DNA of 21,350 nt from Actinomycetota bacterium. Lineage in GTDB: Bacteria; Actinomycetota; Acidimicrobiia; Acidimicrobiales; Poriferisodaliceae. The DNA lies in NCBI GenBank assembly GCA_002731665.1, contig PCCJ01000050.1:1-21350 (forward strand), written 5' to 3'. Positions 7,191-14,443 of the stretch are shown piece by piece (the first letter of the stretch is position 1; every line of letters starts with the position of its first letter). The notes below the pieces were generated by a model, which did not search any database, was not told where the DNA came from, and was given only the letters and a program-made list of their open reading frames with translations. Both the position numbers and the translations under genes were made by a program.

Positions 7191-8252
7191 ATGAATATGT
7201 CTCCTATTCGCCTAACGCAATACAGCCACGGCGCTGGTTGAGCTTGCAAACTCGGTCCGGATGACCTGGCGCACGTGTTGCGTCATCTACCTCTCTCACA
7301 ACACCCGAGTCTTCTCGTCGGGTCTGAAACTAGCGATGATGCCGCTGTTTGGCGATTAAAAAACGGAAGCTGCATAGCCTCGACTACTGATTTTTTTGCT
7401 CCTATTGTCGACGATGCGAGAACCTGGGGGCGTATCGCTGCGGTAAATGCCGTGAGTGATATATATGCGATGGGCGGGACTCCTATATTTGCGTTGAATC
7501 TAGTGTCTTGGCCAAAAGATGTTCTTCCGTTAGATCTCTTATCAGAGGTTCTGCTTGGTGGCAATGACGCCGCAGTAGAAGGTGACTGGGTTATTGCTGG
7601 GGGCCATACAGTTGATGGACCAGAGCCCATGTATGGACTTGCTGTCACAGGAGAAATAGACGCGAACACTATGCTCACCAACGCGGGAGGATTACCAAAA
7701 CAAGCGTTAGTACTGACGAAGCCAATAGGAACAGGGCTGTTGGCTACAGCTGTCAAAAACTCGCCGGTGAGCGCGACGCAGCCTGGCGGTGCACTCGCAG
7801 CGATGTACGAAATTGGGGTGAACGAAATGTGCAGACTAAACGCTGCTGCAAGCTCAATCGCTCTAGCTGTTGGGGCATCTAGCGCAACTGATGTGACAGG
7901 CTTCGGCTTGCTCGGTCACCTTGCAGAAATGGCTACTGCTAGTGGCTTGTCTGCGTCCATTAACATGTCCCAAATTCCTCTTCTGCCTAATGTCAAAGAT
8001 CTGATAGATCAAGGCTTCGTGGCCGGCGGTAGCGTTCGAAACTTAGACTTCCTAGAAAGTTCCGTATCAGGAGGAACTCCCAGCCAACGTCTACTTCTTG
8101 CTGATGCGCAAACATCAGGAGGGTTACTTTTTTCTTGTGACGAGCCAGCCGCTGAAGAAGCATTGCAAGCCCTAAGCGAAACTGGACACACTGCCGCGAT
8201 CATTGGAGTGCTTGATCATGGTACTCCAGGTCATATTACGATCAACAGTTAA
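7191..8252 (+). CDS. selD: Selenide, water dikinase, itself a selenoprotein
   Basis: SelD makes selenophosphate from selenide and ATP, the selenium donor for Sec-tRNA. Read from ATG 7191 through TGA 7239-7241 it is 353 residues. The N-terminus reads MNMSPIRLTQYSHGAG-U-ACKLGPDDLAHVL. The TGA is codon 17, exactly at E. coli SelD Cys17, and the partners Cys19 and Lys20 are present. Sec at this position is known in SelD of several bacteria. Further blocks: ETSDDAAVW, STTDFFAPIVDD, VNAVSDIYAMGGTP (ATP-binding AIRS-type core), VIAGGHTVDGPEPMYGLAVTG, DVTGFGLLGHLAEM and LLLADAQTSGGLLFSC. GGAGG at 7180-7184 is 6 nt before ATG 7191, which fixes the start. A call from GTG 7275 would drop the catalytic loop. 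J-domain and nucleotidyltransferase genes follow closely. SelD needing Sec makes its own synthesis selenium-dependent. Confidence 0.95.
7254..7266 (+). promoter_or_regulatory. Candidate bacterial SECIS element in selD
   Basis: GGUC (7254-7257) pairs with GACC (7263-7266), closing loop CGGAU; beyond one mismatch the stem can be extended by 2 pairs. The loop lies about 17-21 nt after the TGA, within the distance used by bacterial SECIS elements, and has G early in the loop. It is weaker than the arsC hairpin. Confidence 0.6.
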
Positions 8253-8269
8253 AAGTCTTCATTACTGCA

Positions 8270-8956
8270 ATGCATAGCAACGATGAGACCCTCTACGACA
8301 TACTTGGAGTGCCTTCCGACGCAGATCAAGCTTTGATTAAAAAGGCCTACAGAGATCGAGCCTTGGCGAACCACCCGGATCATAACCCTGATGAAAGCCG
8401 TCGAATGAGCGAAATAAATTATGCGTGGAGCGTTCTTCGGGACCAAGAAACGCGTTCTCTCTATGATCTCAGTTTGTTCAAGGATCGTCTCCCCCGCTTG
8501 TCTCCCAGCATCAAGCGACGGGAAAGTGACTCCCTTACCTCGCAAAAAAGAGCTGTTTGGGCTAAATGTCATGCTCTGACTGACGAAGCACTTACCAGCG
8601 CCATTCACAAACTTGCTACCCGAAACCGAATTGCACCAAGCGAATACGCTCAATTCGCCCGCAATATTTTGCAGTCGGTAGATGATGGTGCCTCCACCAA
8701 TTACGATCAAGCTGCTCTACTAGCTAGTGAACCTCTAAATGTTTCTCTAGCAATGGGCTTATTAGGTATCCAAAAACACGCAGAAAAATTTGTACTTTAT
8801 GCAAATAAAAACAGTCCGACGGTAGACCACATTCTCGAGGCAGCGCTTCTCGACAGAGCGTGGGATATCCTAGCTCATGGCTTAGAGCGCGAGACTGAGA
8901 TTGAATTAGGTGGAAATCCCAGAATGTTAAAGCATCTCACAGGACGTCGTATCTAA
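8270..8956 (+). CDS. J-domain (DnaJ-like) protein
   Basis: A 228-residue protein whose first 70 residues are a J-domain: TLYDILGVPSDADQALIKKAYRDRAL, then the HPD motif that stimulates Hsp70 ATPase (His35-Pro36-Asp37 in NHPDHNPD), then the helix ending in LYDLSLF. No Gly/Phe linker, zinc-finger or DnaJ C-terminal substrate domain is present, so it is a class III (type C) J-protein. The remaining about 155 residues look helical and soluble and are unfamiliar. It starts 17 nt after selD and its TAA overlaps the next ATG (TAATG), so it is probably in the selD transcript. The partner Hsp70 and clients are unknown. Confidence 0.88.
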   Translation: MHSNDETLYDILGVPSDADQALIKKAYRDRALANHPDHNPDESRRMSEINYAWSVLRDQETRSLYDLSLFKDRLPRLSPSIKRRESDSLTSQKRAVWAKCHALTDEALTSAIHKLATRNRIAPSEYAQFARNILQSVDDGASTNYDQAALLASEPLNVSLAMGLLGIQKHAEKFVLYANKNSPTVDHILEAALLDRAWDILAHGLERETEIELGGNPRMLKHLTGRRI

Positions 8957-9531
8957 TGGGACTCACTGGCATCTATCCGGGATCATTTAACCCTCCCACG
9001 AGCGCCCACATAGAAATTTCTGAGGCAGCCAGAGAAACGCATCAGCTCAAAAAAGTTGTTTGGAGCATTAGCCGAATATCTCTCACAAAAGAAAACGTGA
9101 CTATCCCTGTATTCGAAGATCGAATTCTCGTGCTCCAAGAAGTGGCATCAAACATCGCTTGGCTAGATATTCAGGTCACGGATAAACAACTTTTAGCAGA
9201 TATTGCAAAAGGTTACGACGTGTTGATAATGGGAGCCGACAAGTGGCATCAGATACACGATCCAAAGTTCTATTCTGATGATTTACAAAAGCGTGACGAT
9301 GCAATCAATTCACTACCAAAAGTAGCTGTAGCTCCGAGGTCATCATTGGAAGTCCCTAGCGAAATAGCGCTGAAAGTGCCTGAAACGGTTACAAATGTGT
9401 CTAGCAGCATGGCCAGGAATGGACAGACCTCCATGATGCTTCCAGAAGCCCTGAGTTTTGACGAAAAGACTGGCGCTTGGACAGACCAAAACCGATATCA
9501 CGGGTGGTCAGCAAATCGGCTACCAAACTAA
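8956..9531 (+). CDS. NadD-like nucleotidyltransferase (cytidylyltransferase-like fold)
   Basis: A 191-residue protein of the nucleotidyltransferase alpha/beta phosphodiesterase superfamily. The ATP-binding motif is GIYPGSFNPPTSAHIEIS (residues 4-21), with T-x-x-H in place of the classic H-x-G-H. The second motif VSSSMAR, near residue 150, matches the ISSTxIR signature. The central 'DVLIMGADKWHQIHDPKFY' resembles the substrate loop of nicotinate-mononucleotide adenylyltransferases. Transfer of AMP or CMP onto a phosphate substrate is likely; nicotinate mononucleotide is one candidate. Translationally coupled to the J-domain gene through TAATG at 8954-8958. Its stop overlaps the stop of the convergent mycothione reductase gene by 4 nt. 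Confidence 0.82.
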   Translation: MGLTGIYPGSFNPPTSAHIEISEAARETHQLKKVVWSISRISLTKENVTIPVFEDRILVLQEVASNIAWLDIQVTDKQLLADIAKGYDVLIMGADKWHQIHDPKFYSDDLQKRDDAINSLPKVAVAPRSSLEVPSEIALKVPETVTNVSSSMARNGQTSMMLPEALSFDEKTGAWTDQNRYHGWSANRLPN

Positions 9532-10931
9532 AAGTCGAGCAAAGCGTTTTCTATAAGCTCTGTTAACGCAGGGTGGATATAAAATTGACGCGTAGCTAAT
9601 TCGTCAACAGTTTGACCAAATTCCATTCCTTGAATTAGCTGTTGAATCAGAGTTGCTGCTTGTGGTCCAATTATGTGCGCGCCAATTAAAGTTCTACTTT
9701 TTGCATCAGCAATAAGCTTGCAGAAGTTTTCTGTGTCCTCCATCGCCCAACCATATGCTGTGCCACCATAATCTTTTCGGGCTACCAGAATAGGGATATT
9801 AGCGTTACGAGCCTGTGCTTCAGTTAGGCCAACTGAAGCGATTTGGGGATAGCTAAAGACTGCGTGCGGCACGAACTTATCATCAACACTTCTTAACGGC
9901 TCTTCCAATCCCTCCGCTACTAACAAGTTATGTCGAAGCGCTCTCACCTCGGCATTAGCTAAGTGCTTCAGCTGATGTTCGTTGGATAAATCTCCAAAGG
10001 CCCATATGCCTTCGACATTTGTTCGAAAGTACTTGTCCACGACAACACGATTCAACTCATGTATTACACCCGCAGCTTCTACGTTTAGCGAGTCACCATT
10101 TGGAACACGGCCTGCAGCGACAAGCACTAATTCTGCGTTTGCCTGCTCCTCAGCGCCATGTCGCTCAAATGCCACATGGAACCCATCGTTATCACTCCAC
10201 ACTCTGTGAACAGTAGAACCGCACTTAAGGTTGAAACGCTTACTTTGGCTCTGGGTAAACCTATTCGAAACATCCTCATCTTCATTCTTTAAGAGTTTTT
10301 CGCCTCGGTTAATTAGGGTCACGTCCACACCAAACGCAGAAAATACGTGTCCCAGTTCCGTAGCTATATATCCTCCACCAAGAATGATCATCGTTGATGG
10401 CAGCTCATCGACACGCATCACTGTGTCTGAGGTGTGGAAATCTATCTCATCAAGACCTGGATAGGGCGGTATGAAGGGCCTAGCCCCAGCACCAAGAACA
10501 ATGTGTTTTCCCGATATCGCAGTCAAGTTTCCCTGATCATCCTCAACCTGAAGAACCTGTTCGTTCAAGAACTTTCCATGCCCTTTATAAACAGTGATAT
10601 TCGAACACTCTTCGCTCATGCGGTAGGTTTCACCCCCTGCTGCAATCGGATCAATCCGACCGAAAACACGATCTCTTATAGCGATCCAGTCGATAGATTC
10701 CACTTTGGCGTCGATTCCATACCGTTCAGAACTGCGTATAGTCTCGGCTACGTCTGCTGCGTAAACCAACATCTTAGACGGGATACATCCGACGTTGAGA
10801 CATGTGCCTCCAAAAACGCCCTTCTCTACAATTGCTATGTCCCAATCATCAAACTCAGGACCTGGAATGCTATTGCCAGAACCAGTGCCAACGATAATTA
10901 AATCGAATTTACGAATATTTATTTCTGACAT
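9528..10931 (-). CDS. mtr: Mycothione reductase (FAD/NAD(P)-disulfide oxidoreductase)
   Basis: A 467-residue pyridine nucleotide-disulfide oxidoreductase that reduces mycothione (oxidised mycothiol). Family marks: FAD site DLIIVGTGSGNSIPGPEFDD (residues 10-29), redox pair GGTCLNVGCIPSK with Cys44 and Cys49, NAD(P) site IILGGGYIATELG, second FAD site VEGIWAFGDLSN, and the C-terminal dimer-interface YIHPALTELIENAL with catalytic His and Glu. The GTGSGNSIPGPEFDD variant is what separates mycothione reductases from dihydrolipoamide dehydrogenases and glutathione reductases. GGAG about 8 nt before the ATG supports the start. It follows the serine hydrolase gene with 2 nt between stop and start, so they are one transcript. 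Its presence points to a mycothiol-using actinobacterium. Confidence 0.92.
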   Translation of the reverse strand: MSEINIRKFDLIIVGTGSGNSIPGPEFDDWDIAIVEKGVFGGTCLNVGCIPSKMLVYAADVAETIRSSERYGIDAKVESIDWIAIRDRVFGRIDPIAAGGETYRMSEECSNITVYKGHGKFLNEQVLQVEDDQGNLTAISGKHIVLGAGARPFIPPYPGLDEIDFHTSDTVMRVDELPSTMIILGGGYIATELGHVFSAFGVDVTLINRGEKLLKNEDEDVSNRFTQSQSKRFNLKCGSTVHRVWSDNDGFHVAFERHGAEEQANAELVLVAAGRVPNGDSLNVEAAGVIHELNRVVVDKYFRTNVEGIWAFGDLSNEHQLKHLANAEVRALRHNLLVAEGLEEPLRSVDDKFVPHAVFSYPQIASVGLTEAQARNANIPILVARKDYGGTAYGWAMEDTENFCKLIADAKSRTLIGAHIIGPQAATLIQQLIQGMEFGQTVDELATRQFYIHPALTELIENALLDF

Positions 10932-10933
10932 TT

Positions 10934-12172
10934 CTACTCCAACGCTTGATAAACCAATGCCTTTAATTCTGGGCGAAGAGGGTATGTACTCGAGGGCATT
11001 AGCTGCGTCAAAAAAATTACAGCGATGTCCTCAACCGGGTCAACCCAAAAAGCGGTCGATGCCGCTCCACCCCATCCGTATTCGCCCTTCTGACAGAGGA
11101 TATTTGCCTTACACGGATCAACGACGACTGAAAACCCGAGTCCGAAACCAACTCCATCATAGGCCGTCTCAGAAAATAGCGCTCGACCGTGCTCAGTTAG
11201 ATCTGCCCCTTGCGGTAAATGGTTCGATGTCATGTATTCCAAGGTTTTACGACCAATGATTCGTTCGCCATCTAGAGTTCCGCCCCTGCGTAACGCATCA
11301 ACGAATCGGTAGTAGTCAGCGATAGTCGAAACTAGCCCACCACCCCCCGATAGAACCCTGGGTGGTTTTAGGTAACGAGATTTACCTGCATCGTCTAATA
11401 GGTGCAGCCGAGAATTACTTGGATTCGGGACATAGTTAGACGCGAATCTATTTACATCTTCTGAGAGAACTTGGAACCTAGTTTCGTACATCCCCAACGG
11501 CAAAAACACATTGTTATTAAAGTACGTATCTAAGGATTCGCCAGAGATAACTTCAATTATTCTTCCCAGCACGTCGGTTGAGTAGGAATAATTCCATTCA
11601 GTTCCTGGGTCAAACAAGAGCGGTAAAGAGGCTAAAATTTTGCATGATTCCTCAAGATCTCCTGGTGTTCCCCAATTAAAACCATTTCTTCGGTATATCT
11701 CGTCTACTGGGTGGGCCATATGGAAGTCATAGGTCAATCCACTCATATGGGTGAGCAAATCATGGACATTAATTTCTCTCTTAGGTTCTCTAGTTTCTGG
11801 TTTCTGAGCATCGCCTCCACAGAACACGCGGGTGTCAGAAAACTCTGGCAGCCATTTTGATATCGGGTCCTTCAACTGGAAAAGTCCCCGCTCATAAAGT
11901 TGCATAGCGGCAAGTGAGGTCACCGGTTTGGTCATGGAATAGAAGCGATAGATGGTATCACTCTCGACACTCGTGCCTCGCTCTAGGTCTCGATGGCCAT
12001 ACGTTTCCCGATATGCAACTTTCCCGCCACGAGAAACTAAAATATTAATTCCGGGAAGCTTCGCGTCGTCCACATACTGTCGAAAATGTTGTCCAATCAG
12101 ATCGAGCCGGTCGGCATCGAAACCCACTTCAGTAGGATCAACTTGGACTTCAACACTTTTAGTCTTTGCCAT
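10934..12172 (-). CDS. Serine hydrolase, class C beta-lactamase/EstB-like family
   Basis: A 412-residue member of the beta-lactamase-related (PBP-like) serine hydrolases. The nucleophile motif S-x-x-K is in YRFYSMTKPVTS (Ser79, Lys82). The tyrosine motif is EWNYSYSTDVLG (Tyr195), in the Y-S-x form seen in esterase EstB-type enzymes rather than Y-A-N. A glycine-rich 'SGGGGLVSTIADYYRF' and a C-terminal GEYGWGGAASTAFWVDP box, taking the place of KTG, are also typical. No signal peptide is visible, so it is likely cytoplasmic and an esterase or amidase rather than a resistance enzyme. Co-transcribed with mycothione reductase. The start is the first ATG after the divergent intergenic region. Confidence 0.9.
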   Translation of the reverse strand: MAKTKSVEVQVDPTEVGFDADRLDLIGQHFRQYVDDAKLPGINILVSRGGKVAYRETYGHRDLERGTSVESDTIYRFYSMTKPVTSLAAMQLYERGLFQLKDPISKWLPEFSDTRVFCGGDAQKPETREPKREINVHDLLTHMSGLTYDFHMAHPVDEIYRRNGFNWGTPGDLEESCKILASLPLLFDPGTEWNYSYSTDVLGRIIEVISGESLDTYFNNNVFLPLGMYETRFQVLSEDVNRFASNYVPNPSNSRLHLLDDAGKSRYLKPPRVLSGGGGLVSTIADYYRFVDALRRGGTLDGERIIGRKTLEYMTSNHLPQGADLTEHGRALFSETAYDGVGFGLGFSVVVDPCKANILCQKGEYGWGGAASTAFWVDPVEDIAVIFLTQLMPSSTYPLRPELKALVYQALE

Positions 12173-12426
12173 GTTCGGCTCATTTGCTTTGGTCTAGGGG
12201 CTGTCTAGTTAAAGAGTATGCTCGCGCTTCAGTCATACCAAACACAAAAACAGGTTTGGAATTACATAATAAATGATCGTCCATGACCAGCAGCTCCTGA
12301 AAGATGCGATCATCGAACTTATTGGTCTGCCAGAACTAAGAAAATAAATAAAGAAATTACGACTCGCTTTAGTGATTTACGATTCCTTACTCTGCACATA
12401 ACAAGCCTTGGTCAAATGGCCCTAGA
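12173..12426. other. Divergent intergenic region
   Basis: 254 nt between the minus-strand serine hydrolase and the plus-strand phosphatase; promoters for both are expected here. I see no convincing -35/-10 pair. GTATG and CATAC can pair on the minus strand over 12214-12236. A 24-codon frame at 12273-12347 has no ribosome site and is probably chance. Confidence 0.4.
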
Positions 12427-13131
12427 GTGCTAGCAATGGCCAGCAATTCTTATGATCACAATGTTCTAGTTCGCTTCTTGCTTGTCAGACACGGCGAGTC
12501 GCAGGTAATGGTTGATGGTGTAGTTGGAGGTTTAAAGACCTGTAGCGGCTTATCTGATAAGGGACGTCTTCAGGCAGGCCTACTCAGAGATCGCTTCGCC
12601 ACTATGACGGAGCCCTTAATCGATGTTGTTTACAGCTCGCCGTTACCCCGAGCCAAAGAAACAACGGATATAGCAATGTCAGGTCTGGATCCACAACTTG
12701 CGATTGAAATACACCCCGAACTTGAAGAGTTCCGTCTGGGTCAAGCTGATGGGTTGACTTGGGAGAAAGTACGAGAACAGTACCCGGACATAAATCCCTC
12801 CAATTCTGACCCCTACGAAACATTGATCCCTGAAGGAGATAGTCGTGCGGGTTTTCGGCATCGAGTGTCTACGGCTTTGAGCGAGATCGCGAAAAAACAT
12901 GCGGGGAAAACAGTTTTTGTCGGTTGTCACGGCGGGGTTATCTCAGCCGCAATGGCTTCTGCCTTTGGGCTCGCTAACAACCAAACGGCACTGGAAATGG
13001 CGCCGACAGTTACTTCAATTACAGAACTTGAGTTATTAGCAGGTAATGGAAAACCTAGGCGTTGGGTTTGTCATCGTTACAACGATTCGGCTCATCTACG
13101 CGGTACAGAAGTAGATCCACTTAAGCCCTAA
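12427..13131 (+). CDS. Histidine phosphatase (phosphoglycerate mutase-like) family protein
   Basis: A 234-residue histidine phosphatase. The catalytic R-H-G box is LLVRHGESQ near residues 19-27, the second arginine block is YSSPLPRAKETT, and the second catalytic histidine is VFVGCHGGVI near residue 171. This family includes cofactor-dependent phosphoglycerate mutase and many small-molecule or protein phosphatases; the divergence here favours a phosphatase. GTG 12427 gives the longest frame, but ATG 12436 is equally possible; neither has a clear ribosome site. The MFS transporter starts 2 nt after the stop, so the two are co-translated. Confidence 0.9.
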   Translation: MLAMASNSYDHNVLVRFLLVRHGESQVMVDGVVGGLKTCSGLSDKGRLQAGLLRDRFATMTEPLIDVVYSSPLPRAKETTDIAMSGLDPQLAIEIHPELEEFRLGQADGLTWEKVREQYPDINPSNSDPYETLIPEGDSRAGFRHRVSTALSEIAKKHAGKTVFVGCHGGVISAAMASAFGLANNQTALEMAPTVTSITELELLAGNGKPRRWVCHRYNDSAHLRGTEVDPLKP

Positions 13132-13133
13132 CT

Positions 13134-14390
13134 ATGTCAGAAATATCTAGGCAGCCCAACTTAACTGAGCTGATAAGCAGACCTTCAGTAAGAAATCTTT
13201 TAATCTCGCGAGCCTGCGGAATGTCTGGCGCAGTGACTCTCGCAATCGCACTTGGCATCTATGTATATGACATTACGGGGCGCGAATTAGACATTGGGTT
13301 GGTTGGCTTAGCTGAATTTCTGCCTACTTTTCTTCTTGTACTTTGGGCAGGTGCTCTGGCTGATCGGGTAGATAGACGAAAATTGGCATGCGCTGGGTAT
13401 CTAGCTGAAGCGATTATCGCATTGCTAATTATGGTTTACGTTGCGAAGGGCGGGACTGCTATTTGGCCAATAATCGCCTTAACTGTTGCCTTTGGCGCTG
13501 CTCGTGGGTTCGTCAATCCCGCCACACGCGCTTTACCTGCAAATGTTGTACCTCGATCAGATTTGCCACGTCTCATACCTGCCCTTTCAACTGTTTGGCA
13601 ACTGTCTGCAATAATCTCACCGCTTATAGTTGGTGCCGTCTATGGGCTCGGAGCGCATTGGACTTTTCTTGCCATAGCAGGACTTGACACAATCAGCGCA
13701 TTGACAATACGGAATATTGAGCTTGACTCGCCGCAAACAAAAACCTTGGAACGGCCAAGTTTTGCAAATGCTCTTGGAGGGCTTCGTTTGGTAAGGCGAA
13801 CGCCCCTACTTTTAGCGGTCATCGGATTGGATCTTTTTGCTGTTCTATTAGGGGGTGTTATCGCTCTGGCGCCCTCCATCTCAACTAATTTACTGTCAGC
13901 CGGTGAGTCTGCTCCTTTCTGGCTGCGTTCTGCAGGAGCTGTCGGCGCTGCTGTTACTGCAGTAGCTCTAGCTAAAACGCCGCTGAGCACTCATATCGGC
14001 AAGACGCTACTGCAAGCCGTCGCTATCTTTGGGATCCTTACGATTCTTGTAGCCTTCAGTCGTAATCTCGTGATTACCCTATTTTTGTTCGCTGCGCTTG
14101 CTGCTGCAGATATGGTCAGCGTTTTCATTCGAGCGACTATCGTTCCGTTAGCAACTCCAGATTCTTTAAGAGGACGCGTCCTTGCCGTAGAAGCAGTATT
14201 CATAGGTGCATCCAACGAACTTGGAGCATTCGAGTCAGGCATTACGGCCGAATGGTTTGGTTTAGTTCCAGCGATCATCATTTCTGGCATCGCAACGATT
14301 CTCGTCGTGCTGGTATTCACGATTTTCGTGCCAGATCTGCGCAAACTGAATCATTTTGATGAGATAACAGATGGCATGGAGCCAAAATGA
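13134..14390 (+). CDS. MFS transporter (MFS_3/EntS-like)
   Basis: A 418-residue integral membrane protein with about 12 hydrophobic segments. The loop 2-3 signature is seen as GALADRVDRRKLACAGYLAEA (residues about 75-95), the form common to the MFS_3 subfamily that includes EntS-type exporters. The N-terminus is cytoplasmic (RPSVRNLLISRACGMSGA before the first helix), and helices recur as hydrophobic blocks up to IIISGIATILVVLVFTIFV near the end. The likely role is proton-driven export of a small molecule; the substrate is unknown. It begins 2 nt after the phosphatase gene. Confidence 0.92.
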   Translation: MSEISRQPNLTELISRPSVRNLLISRACGMSGAVTLAIALGIYVYDITGRELDIGLVGLAEFLPTFLLVLWAGALADRVDRRKLACAGYLAEAIIALLIMVYVAKGGTAIWPIIALTVAFGAARGFVNPATRALPANVVPRSDLPRLIPALSTVWQLSAIISPLIVGAVYGLGAHWTFLAIAGLDTISALTIRNIELDSPQTKTLERPSFANALGGLRLVRRTPLLLAVIGLDLFAVLLGGVIALAPSISTNLLSAGESAPFWLRSAGAVGAAVTAVALAKTPLSTHIGKTLLQAVAIFGILTILVAFSRNLVITLFLFAALAAADMVSVFIRATIVPLATPDSLRGRVLAVEAVFIGASNELGAFESGITAEWFGLVPAIIISGIATILVVLVFTIFVPDLRKLNHFDEITDGMEPK

Positions 14391-14443
14391 GTGCGCTGCC
14401 ATACTTCAGTGACTACCTTTAGACTGTTAATTTCTAAATTCAG

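Noticed and set aside
7079..7264. A 61-residue frame overlapping the start of selD
   Set aside because: It is in another frame from selD, has no family features and conflicts with the strong selD start.
7275..8252. SelD starting at GTG 7275
   Set aside because: It would lack the catalytic loop; the conserved N-terminus continues in frame through the TGA to ATG 7191.
12273..12347. A 24-codon plus-strand frame in the divergent region (MIVHDQQLLKD...)
   Set aside because: No ribosome site, very short and no recognised similarity; most likely chance.
13640..14344. Long minus-strand frames inside the MFS gene
   Set aside because: They are antisense shadows of a clear membrane protein with no ribosome sites or motifs of their own.
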